A stretch of DNA of 48,055 nt from contig JBEIHY010000019.1 in the NCBI GenBank assembly GCA_040381035.1, positions 1 to 48,055 of the forward strand, given 5' to 3'. This stretch comes from REEB506 sp040381035. Lineage in GTDB: Bacteria; Pseudomonadota; Alphaproteobacteria; Caulobacterales; Aquidulcibacteraceae. A model generated the notes under the pieces. It was not told the DNA's origin and made no database searches. It saw only the letters and a list, made by a program, of their open reading frames with translations. Below, piece after piece: positions 1 through 8,245 of the stretch (the first letter of the stretch is position 1; each line of letters opens with the position of its first letter). The translations under genes were made by a program, and so were the position numbers.

Positions 1-43
1 ATTCAGATGGCAATGCGAACGGTACAACGGTAGATTTGGCCAT
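1..43 (-). CDS. Start of a probable transposase (partial, runs off the left edge)
   Basis: Only the first 14 codons are present: an ATG at 43-41 and a reading frame MAKSTVVPFALPSE that continues beyond base 1. A purine-rich stretch (AAAAGG) lies about a dozen bases upstream of the ATG and could serve as a ribosome-binding site. Short N-termini of the type M-x-x-S-x-V-x-P-F are common in IS256-family (mutator-type) transposases, and an IS256-family element is present at the right end of this window, so that is my best guess. Fourteen residues are too few to prove the family, and any gene with this start remains possible. Confidence 0.35.
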   Translation of the reverse strand, partial: MAKSTVVPFALPSE

Positions 44-298
44 GGCGGCATATCCTTTTCTCTTTGAGAATCGACGGCGTCTTCAACACCGCCATGATAT
101 GCCGCCTGCTTCAGGCCATCACCAACTTTCGGCTATAACTCGTAATTCACGGGCGACTATCGACCGCGTCCTGGAAGCGCGAAGCATCAGTGTCGGCAAA
201 CTTATGAAGTTCACAGTTGCCCGAGTGATGGGCTGGAACGAGCGGTCGAAGTGATCGGAATGGGCACTTCCCGATCGGTGAATCATGCCTCCGGGCTG
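44..298. other. Left-edge non-coding stretch, possibly the leader or end of an insertion sequence
   Basis: No convincing gene lies between the partial reading frame at the edge and the ATPase gene. The frames that stay open here are short and do not resemble known proteins. On the minus strand it is the upstream region of the partial transposase-like frame, so it may contain that element's terminal inverted repeat. I could not define the repeat because the other end of the element is outside the window. Confidence 0.3.
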
Positions 299-1519
299 TC
301 ACGCCCACAATGATGCAATAGGAACCGCCCAAAGATTGTCGGCGTACTGCAGTCGATTTCTGCCATCGTACAGGATCACGCCCAACGCAAACTTGTCCCC
401 GAGAGCGCCGGAGAGTTTGCGCATGGGAGCAAAGGCTTCTGGCCTCACCGTGGAGCCGGACTTCACTTCAATGGCGACAACCTTGCGACCCCAGTTCTCA
501 AGAATGAAATCGACCTCTGCACCGTCATGGTCACGATAGTGGTGAATGCTGATCCTCTCATCACTCCAGGTCGCCTGTTTGGAAAGTTCGGCAAAAACGA
601 ATGTCTCGACAATTGGCCCAAGACTCACACGATCGGGACCAAGAGCCTCGGGATTGAGCTTCCGCATCGCAGCAGCGAGGCCGGCGTCAAAGAAGTGTAG
701 CTTGGGCGCCTTGGCGAGCCGCTTCAGTTCATTGCGAAACCAAGGGCGGACCCGGCGCACCAGAAACATCTGCTCCAATACGCCGAGATGCCGGTCGACG
801 GTCTTTCGGTCCATCCCGAGTTGCGCGCCAAGCTGCGTAAGATTGACCATCTCGCTGCAATGCTGAGCGAGGAGCTCGACCAGCCGAGGCATGTCGCGCC
901 GTCGGTCCAGGTTGGCTATGTCGGCGACGTCCTGCTCGATAAGCGCGTCCGCGTAGGCCTCGAACCAATCCAGCCGGCGCGCTCGACTGGTTCTCGCAAC
1001 TGCCTCTGGAAACCCGCCCATCGCCACTATTCGCTGCAACTCGGTAGGTTCGAGCGCGCCGGCCTCCGGCGCCCTTCCCTCGAACACATCGGCAATGAAG
1101 CTCGATCGCCGGCCGCTGATTTCGTCGCGCGACAGCGGCAGCAACTCAAACACCTGGATCCGTCCCGCCAGTGAGTCCTGGATCGTCGGCAGCGTGCGGA
1201 TATCGGCGGAGCCGGTAATCAGAAACCGACCGGGCGTCGGATCCTCGTCCACCGCCAACTTTATCCCCAGCATCAATTCCGGAACACGCTGAATCTCGTC
1301 GATCACAGTCAATCCGCGCGCGCGCCGGACAAATCCTGTCGGATCGTCCGCGGCGGCCTTGAGGTTCACGGCTTCGTCGAGACTGAGATAGGTCGCGGAC
1401 TTTCCGGCGATCGACCGCGCCAGGGTCGACTTGCCGGACTGACGAGGCCCCGCAATCGCGACAACCCTTGTGTCCGTCAGGGCTTCTCGAATGGAGGCTT
1501 CGATAAATCTTGGAAACAT
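299..1519 (-). CDS. ATP-binding protein, AAA/DUF4143 family
   Basis: Predicted 406-residue P-loop ATPase. The Walker A motif GPRQSGKS is at residues 24-31 and a Walker B-like VIDEIQ lies near residue 72. A central region with a winged-helix look (MVNLTQLGAQLGMDRKTVDRH) is followed by the DUF4143 part, ending in a restriction-endonuclease-like EVDFILE...IEVKSG stretch. Proteins of this family are widespread, often in accessory regions, and their cellular role is mostly unknown. I chose the ATG at 1519 (MFPRF) because the family begins a few residues before Walker A. The frame could extend to 1615, but the extra residues look non-native. It stands alone, beside a tRNA-Glu gene, with no partner toxin, antitoxin or nuclease gene nearby. 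Confidence 0.85.
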   Translation of the reverse strand: MFPRFIEASIREALTDTRVVAIAGPRQSGKSTLARSIAGKSATYLSLDEAVNLKAAADDPTGFVRRARGLTVIDEIQRVPELMLGIKLAVDEDPTPGRFLITGSADIRTLPTIQDSLAGRIQVFELLPLSRDEISGRRSSFIADVFEGRAPEAGALEPTELQRIVAMGGFPEAVARTSRARRLDWFEAYADALIEQDVADIANLDRRRDMPRLVELLAQHCSEMVNLTQLGAQLGMDRKTVDRHLGVLEQMFLVRRVRPWFRNELKRLAKAPKLHFFDAGLAAAMRKLNPEALGPDRVSLGPIVETFVFAELSKQATWSDERISIHHYRDHDGAEVDFILENWGRKVVAIEVKSGSTVRPEAFAPMRKLSGALGDKFALGVILYDGRNRLQYADNLWAVPIASLWA

Positions 1520-1908
1520 GGTGGGCCCGAAAAACGCGCTCGATGCGGCCGAAAAACGGGCGCACAATAGACCAAAAACGCGCGCGAAGCGAGGACCGCA
1601 AAGTGCGCCACGCACGGCAAGTCCAGTTCGAGCCGCCCTTAGGACTCAAACCTTTCTGTACCGAAAATCTGATTAACTTTCGTTTATGTTGGTGCGGAAG
1701 TTGGCGGGGTCATTTTTGTACGCCGATTGACACTGATCATCAGCATTCGATCCTCCAACACCTCGAAGTCGCGGAATTTACACACAGTCGCCATCGCTGC
1801 GAAAGTCGGGCTGGATCAGACACAATCGGACCAAGCCGCGCTCATTCGGTGGTAGGCGCGTGGGTAGACATGGAGAGATTCAAAACTTCGCTTTTTATCA
1901 AAGTGATC
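1520..1908. other. Intergenic stretch between the ATPase gene and tRNA-Glu, no gene seen
   Basis: About 390 bases without a convincing gene. It must hold the ATPase promoter on the minus strand. The part around 1655-1760 is visibly richer in A and T than the surroundings. The 151-codon plus-strand frame crossing here ends inside the tRNA complement and has no recognisable protein character. The stretch at about 1700-1760 reminded me of insertion-sequence ends, but I could not place it in a family. Confidence 0.4.
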
Positions 1909-1983
1909 TGGCAGCCCGTAGGGGAATCGAACCCCTCTTTTCAGGTTGAAAACCTGACGTCCTAACCGATAGACGAACGGGCC
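1909..1983 (-). tRNA. tRNA-Glu (anticodon TTC)
   Basis: The minus strand folds as a 75-base tRNA including an encoded CCA (1911-1909). The acceptor stem pairs GGCCCGT (1983-1977) with ACGGGCT, with one G-T pair at the end. The anticodon stem TCAGG/CCTGA encloses the loop TTTTCAA, giving anticodon TTC for glutamate. The T-arm is AGGGG-TTCGATT-CCCCT. The 3' end points toward the accessory-looking DNA at 1-1900, the arrangement expected if the tRNA end served as an integration site, but no integrase is seen here. Confidence 0.96.
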
Positions 1984-2056
1984 ATCCGGATCGCGGCGAA
2001 GCGCGAGGCAGCGTCTATACTGACCTCACGCCCGACGCGCAAGTGCGCGCCTCGAT

Positions 2057-2521
2057 TCAAGCGCTGGGCGTGAAACGGCGGGCGGCTTCCTGCTCAAACG
2101 CCTCCATGATCCGCCCAGCCGCATGTTCGCGGTTGACCTTAACCAGCGCCTGCAAAATCGGATTCCGGAACTCATAGGCGATCCAGAACCGCACAATGGC
2201 GTGGCCGCCTTCCGGCGCATTGCTGAAGCGCCACTTGTTTTCCAGCCGTTTGAACGGCCCGTCTGACAACCGAACGTCCACTTCCCCCGCCGCCGGGTCG
2301 CAGCGAACATGGGTTGAAAAGCGCTCCAAAAGCGTCTTCCAGCCGACGGTGGCTTGCGCAACGCCGCGCCAGCCATCGCCTTCGCGGGTCTCTTCGATCA
2401 CCCGCAACGCCTTGATCCAGGGAATGAACCGCGGGTAGCTCTTCACGTCGCCGACCAGCAGACACAAATCGCGCGCCGGATATGGCAACCGGCGTTCTGA
2501 TTCGATGATGGTGGCGCCCAT
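2057..2521 (-). CDS. COQ10/RatA-like START-domain protein
   Basis: A 154-residue single-domain protein of the polyketide-cyclase/START lipid-binding fold. Typical family landmarks are the opening E-x-x-L-P-Y-P, the V-x-x-Y-P-x-F-I-P-W segment (residues 25-35) and the closing F-x-x-E-A-x-R-R. Eukaryotic COQ10 binds ubiquinone and supports respiratory electron transfer. The E. coli homologue was named RatA, a proposed ribosome-association toxin. In alphaproteobacteria the gene commonly follows lipA, as here, where the start overlaps the lipA stop by one base (ATGA-like junction). That respiratory/lipoyl neighbourhood makes a quinone-related role more likely than a toxin role, but this is inference. 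Confidence 0.9.
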   Translation of the reverse strand: MGATIIESERRLPYPARDLCLLVGDVKSYPRFIPWIKALRVIEETREGDGWRGVAQATVGWKTLLERFSTHVRCDPAAGEVDVRLSDGPFKRLENKWRFSNAPEGGHAIVRFWIAYEFRNPILQALVKVNREHAAGRIMEAFEQEAARRFTPSA

Positions 2522-3468
2522 CAGGCCTTCGCCGCCCGCGCCGCTTTCATCTTCTGAAAATCCTCGCCTGCATGGTGGCTTGATCGGGTCAAGGGGCTGG
2601 CGGCTACCATCAAGAACCCCTTGGCATAGGCGATCGCCTCATAGGCTTTGAATTCTTCCGGCGCGACGAAACGATCGACCGGCGCGTGCTTCTTGGTCGG
2701 CTGCAGATATTGGCCGATGGTCAGGAAGTCGACATTGGCGGAGCGCATATCATCCATGACCTGCATTACCTCTTCCTTGGTCTCCCCCAGGCCCACCATC
2801 AGGCCCGACTTGGTGAACTGGGTCGGTGCATGTTTTTTCACACCATCCAGCAGCCGCAAGGAGTGGAAATAACGCGCGCCCGGCCTGATCTTCAAATACA
2901 GCCGTGGAACAGTCTCAAGATTATGGTTGAACACATCAGGCCCAGCATTGATGACCTGCGTTTCGGCGCCATCCTTCCGCAAGAAGTCTGGGGTCAGGAC
3001 TTCGATGGTCGTTTGCGGCGCGGCCGCGCGTATGGCCCGGATCGTGGCCGCAAAATGCCCCGCCCCTCCGTCGGCGAGGTCATCACGATCGACCGAAGTG
3101 ATCACGACGTGGTGAAGCCCCATGGTGGCAACCGCGTGGGCCACGCGCCCTGGCTCATCGGCGTCGAGGGCGTGAGGCAGCCCCGTGCGGACATTGCAGA
3201 AGCTGCAGGCACGGGTGCAGATTTCGCCCAGGATCATAAAGGTGGCATGGGCCTTATCCCAGCACTCGCCGATATTGGGACAGGCCGCTTCTTCGCACAC
3301 CGTCACCAATCTGTTGGCGCGCACGATGTCGCGCGTCGCCTGATAGCCAGGGCTGGTCGGCGCCTTGACCCGAATCCAGTCCGGCTTTCTGGCGGTGGGA
3401 TTATCGGGCCGGTGTTGTTTTTCCGGATGGCGGGGCTGGGACTCGCGGGCGTCGATCAAGGTTGGCAT
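2521..3468 (-). CDS. lipA: Lipoyl synthase
   Basis: Radical-SAM enzyme (315 residues) that inserts two sulfur atoms into the octanoyl group on E2 and H-protein domains. The radical-SAM cluster motif C-x3-C-x2-C is at Cys84, Cys88 and Cys91 (CTRACSFC). The auxiliary cluster cysteines are Cys58, Cys63 and Cys69 (CEEAACPNIGEC). The C-terminal R-S-S motif is present as RSSHHAGE, where many homologues have RSSYHA. Length and start are normal for the family. It is cotranscribed with the downstream COQ10-like gene. LpdA, encoded 2 kb away, is the E3 subunit of the same class of lipoyl enzymes. Confidence 0.97.
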   Translation of the reverse strand: MPTLIDARESQPRHPEKQHRPDNPTARKPDWIRVKAPTSPGYQATRDIVRANRLVTVCEEAACPNIGECWDKAHATFMILGEICTRACSFCNVRTGLPHALDADEPGRVAHAVATMGLHHVVITSVDRDDLADGGAGHFAATIRAIRAAAPQTTIEVLTPDFLRKDGAETQVINAGPDVFNHNLETVPRLYLKIRPGARYFHSLRLLDGVKKHAPTQFTKSGLMVGLGETKEEVMQVMDDMRSANVDFLTIGQYLQPTKKHAPVDRFVAPEEFKAYEAIAYAKGFLMVAASPLTRSSHHAGEDFQKMKAARAAKA

Positions 3469-3661
3469 TCGTCTAAAATGGGTCGAACCGGCCTCGGGAT
3501 CAACTCACACCGCCACGCTGCAAACAGCTTCAGGCACTTGAAAAAGCCGATTTCCAGAGTAAGGGTTGTTACAGGGCTGAAACAATGATCACGCTGAGGA
3601 CGGCAGCGGAGATTGTGCCCTTATACAGGGCGGAATTGGCCGAACGGGGCCGGAGGTCTGA

Positions 3662-5233
3662 ATGGCGCAACATGAGTTTGACCCAGCGCTAACACGCCTG
3701 AACGTGTTTGATGCGCTGCTCCGTATTCGCAAGATCAAGGGCGGTAAGACGCCGATCTTGGAGGATCATGATCGCAAGGCCCTCAGCTACGACGATATTG
3801 TCCGGGCGGCGTTCGCGCTTGGCGGACAGATCAAGATATTCACCAAGCCTGGAGAAAATGTCGGCGTACTGCTGCCGAGCGGCGTGGGCGCGACTGTGGT
3901 GTTCTTCGCCCTGCAGGCCATTGGGCGCCGACCGGCGATGCTGAATTTCACCGCCGGCGCCTTGAACCTGAAAGGCGCGCTGCAGGCGGGAAACATCAAG
4001 CACATCCTGACGGCCGAACGGTTCGTTGAGCAAGGCAATCTGCAAGGCCTGGTCAATGAGCTGGGCCAAGCCGCCAAAGTGGTGATGCTTGAGAAGGTCC
4101 GCACCAAGATCGGCCTATTCGACAAAATCGGCGCGCTGATCGCCGGCATGGCGCCCTCAGCCTTTCGCGCCTCGTCCAAGCCCGACGATCCGGCCGTTAT
4201 CCTGTTCACCTCCGGCAGCTTTGGCGCGCCGCGCGGCGTTGTGCTCAGTCACGCCAATCTGGTGGCGAATGTTGAGCAAGCGGCGGCGCATATTCCGTTC
4301 GAGCCGGATTGGGTGTTCTTCAATCCGCTGCCAATGTTCCATTGCTTTGGCCTGACAGGCGGCTGCTTGTTGCCTATCCTCACCGGCCACAAGACGTTCC
4401 TTTATCCCTCGCCGCTGCACTTCAAGGACATCCCGAAACTGGTTCAGGAGGTCGGCGCCAATGTGTTGTTCGCAACCGACACCTTCGCGCAGCAATATGC
4501 CCGCCAGTCGCGGCAAGGTGAGCTGAAGAGCCTGAAATTCGCGGTGCTCGGCGCTGAGCGCGTCAAGGAAGAAACCCGCGAATTGTTCGCCTCGAAGTTC
4601 GGCGTGCCTTTGCTGGAAGGCTATGGCGCGACCGAGGCCTCGCCCGTCGTTGCGGTGAACCAGCCGGCCGACAATCGCCCCGGTACGGTCGGCAAGATCT
4701 TGCCCGGTTTGGAGTGGCGCCTCGAGGACGTCCCCGGCATCAAGGAAGGCCAGAAGCTGTTGGTGAAAGGGCCGAACGTGATGCTCGGCTATCTGCGCCC
4801 TGACGGCTCCGGCGTGATCGATCCGCCCGCCGATGGCTGGCACGATACCGGCGATGTCGTGAACATGACGGCTGACGGCTTCATCACCATCAAGGGCCGC
4901 GTCAAGCGCTTCGCCAAGGTCGGCGGGGAAATGGTCTCACTTGCCGCCGTGGAAAACTACGCCGCCCAAGTTTGGCCAGGCCACAACCACGCCGCCATCT
5001 CTCTGCCCTGCCCGCGCAAAGGCGAGCGGGTGATCTTGATCACAAATCATATCGGCGCGTCCGCCGGGGAGCTTCTGGCCTGGGCTCAACAGGCCGGCGC
5101 GCCGGAGATCGCGATCCCGAAAAAGGTCATCCCGATTTCCGAAATTCCGGTGCTGGGCTCTGGCAAGACCGATTATGTCGCTCTGCAAGACATGGCGAAA
5201 TCCATGGCCAGCGGCGAGGCCGAAGCGGCCTGA
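3662..5233 (+). CDS. AMP-dependent acyl-ACP/acyl-CoA ligase (Aas ligase-domain type)
   Basis: A 523-residue adenylate-forming enzyme. The phosphate-binding loop FTSGSFGAPRG lies near residue 182, the G-Y-G-A-T-E motif near residue 320, the W-H-D-T-G-D motif near 395 and the C-terminal catalytic lysine region (VLGSGKTDY) near 500. It resembles the ligase half of the E. coli Aas protein, which activates fatty acids for transfer to acyl carrier protein and lysophospholipid repair. The acyltransferase half of Aas is absent and no acyltransferase gene is adjacent. Which acyl group it activates is not visible in the sequence. It is divergent from lipA and stands as a single gene. Confidence 0.88.
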   Translation: MAQHEFDPALTRLNVFDALLRIRKIKGGKTPILEDHDRKALSYDDIVRAAFALGGQIKIFTKPGENVGVLLPSGVGATVVFFALQAIGRRPAMLNFTAGALNLKGALQAGNIKHILTAERFVEQGNLQGLVNELGQAAKVVMLEKVRTKIGLFDKIGALIAGMAPSAFRASSKPDDPAVILFTSGSFGAPRGVVLSHANLVANVEQAAAHIPFEPDWVFFNPLPMFHCFGLTGGCLLPILTGHKTFLYPSPLHFKDIPKLVQEVGANVLFATDTFAQQYARQSRQGELKSLKFAVLGAERVKEETRELFASKFGVPLLEGYGATEASPVVAVNQPADNRPGTVGKILPGLEWRLEDVPGIKEGQKLLVKGPNVMLGYLRPDGSGVIDPPADGWHDTGDVVNMTADGFITIKGRVKRFAKVGGEMVSLAAVENYAAQVWPGHNHAAISLPCPRKGERVILITNHIGASAGELLAWAQQAGAPEIAIPKKVIPISEIPVLGSGKTDYVALQDMAKSMASGEAEAA

Positions 5234-5258
5234 ACGCGACACTAGAGAAACAACACCC

Positions 5259-5274
5259 GCCGCAGCGATGCGGC
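5259..5274. terminator. Candidate bidirectional terminator hairpin
   Basis: A perfect 6-bp stem, GCCGCA and TGCGGC around a GCGA loop, sits in the 75-base gap between two convergent genes. T-rich stretches follow on both strands (GGGTGTTGTTTCTC on the minus side, AGATGTTTCGTGTTT on the plus side). Position and structure suit termination for both genes, though the T-runs are not uninterrupted. Confidence 0.5.
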
Positions 5275-5308
5275 AGATGTTTCGTGTTTGCTGTTCAAGT
5301 GCAGATCG

Positions 5309-6700
5309 TCAAACGTGCAGCACCCGCCCATAGGCGTCGAGCACGGCTTCGTGCATCATTTCGCTCAAGGTCGGATGCGGGAAGACGGTTTCCATCAGCG
5401 TCTCTTCGGTGGCCTCCGCCTGCATCGCAACCGCATAGCCCTGGATGAGTTCGGTGACTTCCGCGCCGACCATATGGGCGCCGAGCAGTTCGCCGGTCTT
5501 GGCGTCAAACAGGGTCTTGACGAGGCCCTGATCCTCGCCGAGCGCGATCGCCTTGCCATTGCCGATGAATGGAAACCGGCCGACCTTCACGGTGCGCCCC
5601 GCCGCTTTGGCGCCCGCTTCCGTGAGGCCGACGCTCGCGATTTGCGGATGGGAGTAGGTGCAGCCGGGGATGCGCTCTTTCTTCATCGCATGCGGCTTCA
5701 GGCCGGCGATGGCTTCCACACAAATCACGCCCTCATGGCTCGCCTTGTGCGCCAGCCACGGCGCGCCAGTGACATCGCCTATGGCGTAAAGGCCCGCGAC
5801 ATTCGTGCGGCCAAAACCGTCTGTGGCGATATGACCTTTTTCAACCGTGACGCCGAGCTTCTCCAGACCCAGATTTTCCGTGTTCCCCACAATCCCGACC
5901 GCAAGGATAGCGTGGCTGGCCTTGAGGGTCTCAGTCTTATCGGCGGCTTCAAACGTCGCTTCCACGCCGTCTGCGCCGGCCTTCAGGGTTGCGTTCTTTA
6001 CGCCGGTGCGGATCCTCAAACCCAACTTCTCAAACTGTTTGCGCGCGAAAGCGGAAATCTCTTCGTCTTCGACCGGCAGGATGCGGTCCATCAGCTCGAT
6101 CACCGTCACGTTCACGCCGAGCGCTTGATAGAAACTGGCGAACTCGATGCCGATCGCGCCGGAGCCGAACACGACAAGCGATTTCGGCCATTCCGGTGGC
6201 GTCATCGCTTCCCGGTATGTCCACACCCGCGGCCCTGGAACAAGTCCCGCCGCAGGGATTGTGCGCGCGCGCGCGCCGGTCGCAAGGATTACGTGCTTGG
6301 CGGTGTGCTCCTCACCGCCGTTGATCGCCACGACCGGCGCGGGCTTGCCCGGTTTCAGGCTCGCTTCGCCGGCGATCACCGTGATTTTATGCTTCTTCAT
6401 CAGAAAGCCGACGCCGCCGGACAAGCGCCCAGCAATATCGCGCGAGCGTTTAACAACCGCGGCGGGATCGAAACTCAAGCCTTCGATCTTCAACCCGAAT
6501 GCGCTGGCGTGCTGGGCGTTGCGATAGACTTCGGCCGTGCGCAGCAGCGCCTTGGTTGGGATGCAGCCCCAGTTGAGGCAAATGCCGCCAAGCTGGGCGC
6601 GCTCCACGATTGCGGTCTTCAAGCCGAGTTGGCTTGCCCGGATCGCAGCGACATAGCCGCCCGGCCCAGAGCCAATGATGAACACATCAAACGCGGCCAT
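5309..6700 (-). CDS. lpdA: Dihydrolipoyl dehydrogenase (E3)
   Basis: Flavoprotein of 463 residues that reoxidises dihydrolipoamide in 2-oxoacid dehydrogenase complexes and passes electrons to NAD+. The FAD-binding motif GSGPGG is near residue 10. The redox-active disulfide is Cys41-x4-Cys46 in GGICLNWGCIPTK. The second nucleotide-binding motif is GSGAIGIEFA in the middle, and the C-terminal active-site H-P-T-x-S-E of the dimerisation domain is present. The E1 and E2 subunit genes are not in the window, so the gene is detached from the pdh cluster it often accompanies. Which complex it serves cannot be told. Confidence 0.96.
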   Translation of the reverse strand: MAAFDVFIIGSGPGGYVAAIRASQLGLKTAIVERAQLGGICLNWGCIPTKALLRTAEVYRNAQHASAFGLKIEGLSFDPAAVVKRSRDIAGRLSGGVGFLMKKHKITVIAGEASLKPGKPAPVVAINGGEEHTAKHVILATGARARTIPAAGLVPGPRVWTYREAMTPPEWPKSLVVFGSGAIGIEFASFYQALGVNVTVIELMDRILPVEDEEISAFARKQFEKLGLRIRTGVKNATLKAGADGVEATFEAADKTETLKASHAILAVGIVGNTENLGLEKLGVTVEKGHIATDGFGRTNVAGLYAIGDVTGAPWLAHKASHEGVICVEAIAGLKPHAMKKERIPGCTYSHPQIASVGLTEAGAKAAGRTVKVGRFPFIGNGKAIALGEDQGLVKTLFDAKTGELLGAHMVGAEVTELIQGYAVAMQAEATEETLMETVFPHPTLSEMMHEAVLDAYGRVLHV

Positions 6701-6715
6701 TCGAGCCTTCCTTCT

Positions 6716-7360
6716 TTACAGACCAAAGGCGCCCTTGACGCCATCGACGACAAATTGCGCTGCCAGCGCAGCCAACAAAATCCCGAAAATCCGGGTGAGA
6801 ACCATCAGTACAGTCGCACCCATGAGCCGCGTCAGCTGGGCGGTCGTCAAGAAGGCGATGAGGGTAAGCAGCAGATTGATCGCCACCGCCGCGATGATCA
6901 CGCCTTGCGCCATTGGCGTTTCAAACTGCGTGAAATAGAGCATCACCGTGGCGATGGCGCCGGGCCCCGCAATCAAAGGAATGGCCAACGGGAAGACGCT
7001 GATATCGTCCTGTTCACCCTTGGCGCGGGCCTGATTGACCTTCTCGGCGGTGGCGTCGCGACGCTCCTTGCGGCGCTCAAACAGCATGTCGACGGCGATC
7101 ATGAAAACCAGCGCCCCGCCAGCAATGCGGAAAGCGTCGAGGCTCACGCCCAGTTGGCCGAGCAGCCATTTGCCGCCAAAAGCAAAGCTGATCAGGATAC
7201 CGGCCGCCACCACCACCGCGCGCACCGCCATAGCGCGCCGCCAGCCAGCGTCTGCGCCCTCGCTCAAGGCCGCGAAGGTCACCGCCACCCCGGCCGGATT
7301 GATGATCACGAAAAAGGTCGCGAGCGCGGCAAGGAACGTTTCAAGCATCGCCAGCCGCAT
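6716..7360 (-). CDS. MarC family integral membrane protein
   Basis: About 214 residues with six hydrophobic segments. It matches the MarC family (F-F-V-I-I-N-P-A-G near the N-terminus, G-P-G-A-I-A-T in the second half). MarC was once linked to multiple antibiotic resistance, but that role was withdrawn and its transport substrate is unknown. I place the start at the ATG at 7360; an ATG at 7348 (MLETF) or a longer frame to 7399 are alternatives. It ends 15 bases upstream of the lpdA start on the same strand, so the two may share a transcript. Confidence 0.85.
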   Translation of the reverse strand: MRLAMLETFLAALATFFVIINPAGVAVTFAALSEGADAGWRRAMAVRAVVVAAGILISFAFGGKWLLGQLGVSLDAFRIAGGALVFMIAVDMLFERRKERRDATAEKVNQARAKGEQDDISVFPLAIPLIAGPGAIATVMLYFTQFETPMAQGVIIAAVAINLLLTLIAFLTTAQLTRLMGATVLMVLTRIFGILLAALAAQFVVDGVKGAFGL

Positions 7361-7467
7361 AGACTGTTTCGGTCGCTTCCTCCAACTGGCGTCAACCATT
7401 GCGCGGCGGAGCGTCGCTTCATAAAGATATACCCACTTTGTCGGTTTCCGGTCGCTGGGGTGACTTT

Positions 7468-8175
7468 ATGCTGGAATTTCTGCAAACCCATGAGCTAGCC
7501 ATCCTGCGGTGGCTGCATATCGTGGCCATGGTCTATTGGCTCGGCGGCGAATGGGGCGTGTTCCAGACCAGCTACAAGGTGATTAATCCGGCGCTTAGCC
7601 TGCAAGAGCGCCAGCGCCACATGGACACCGCCTATCGCATCGACATTCTGGCCCGCACAGGGATCATCTCGCTTTTGCCGCTGGGCCTGCATATGGGCTA
7701 TTTGTGGGGGATGTGGGGCGACCAAGGGACCGGCGAAGGCGCGCAATGGTTGTGGGTGATCTGGGGCGTCTGGGCCTTTGTGTTCGCCGTCACCTGGGGA
7801 GCCTTTGTCACCCGCGGCAAACCGATTTGGAAGCTGCTGTCCGGTATCGAAGATTGGAGCCGCTATATCGCAATCCCGCTTCTGATCGGCGTTGCGATCT
7901 CCTCCCTCCTTGGCCTTGGGCCGTTGGCCTCCGGGGAGGGCCAACATTGGTATGCCGCCAAGATGCTGACCTTTGGCTTGATGCTGATTATCGGTGTGAT
8001 CTTGCGTCTGATCATGCACGAATGGCAAAAGATGTTTGCCGTTCTCGGCCAGGGCCCGAATCCGGCGATCGAAGCCAAGCTGAAATCGTCCATAGGGATT
8101 GGCCGATCGGTGGCTTATCTCTACTGGCTCGGCATCCTGACAACCGCGTTTTTCGGCGCAGTGAAGCCGTTCTGA
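7468..8175 (+). CDS. Six-helix membrane protein, function unknown (CopD/DUF2269-like look)
   Basis: A 235-residue very hydrophobic protein with about six membrane segments. The first contains W-L-H-I-V-A-M-V-Y-W-L-G-G, a His-then-Gly-Gly pattern seen in CopD-type and DUF2269-type membrane proteins, some of which bind haem or copper. Tryptophan is unusually frequent (WGMWGDQ and WLWVIWGVWAF around residues 80-115). I chose the ATG at 7468 because the 23 residues upstream in the same frame overlap the promoter region of the divergent MarC gene and have no membrane character. Family assignment is tentative and no function should be inferred beyond a membrane location. Confidence 0.75.
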   Translation: MLEFLQTHELAILRWLHIVAMVYWLGGEWGVFQTSYKVINPALSLQERQRHMDTAYRIDILARTGIISLLPLGLHMGYLWGMWGDQGTGEGAQWLWVIWGVWAFVFAVTWGAFVTRGKPIWKLLSGIEDWSRYIAIPLLIGVAISSLLGLGPLASGEGQHWYAAKMLTFGLMLIIGVILRLIMHEWQKMFAVLGQGPNPAIEAKLKSSIGIGRSVAYLYWLGILTTAFFGAVKPF

Positions 8176-8245
8176 AACGGCGCTTGCGCGGCCGACCGAC
8201 GGGCGTTAACGAATTGTCCATATCGAAATTCGAGAAGGATCGCCC

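Noticed and set aside
299..1519. The DUF4143 ATPase as part of a defence or toxin-antitoxin system
   Set aside because: No companion gene is adjacent within the window, and the family is too broad to assign a defence role from sequence alone.
1655..1900. Possible end of an IS21-like or other insertion sequence in the gap before tRNA-Glu
   Set aside because: The stretch looked familiar and is AT-richer, but I could not find paired inverted repeats, a target duplication or any transposase fragment.
3585..3692. A 35-codon plus-strand frame just before the acyl ligase
   Set aside because: It overlaps the ligase start in another frame, has no ribosome-binding site and no recognisable similarity. 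I do not consider it supported as a gene or leader peptide.
5288..7498. A 736-codon plus-strand open frame
   Set aside because: It lies opposite lpdA and marC, both complete with all motifs. High-GC genes often leave long antisense frames, and its composition (many His, Arg and Asp) is typical of such shadows.
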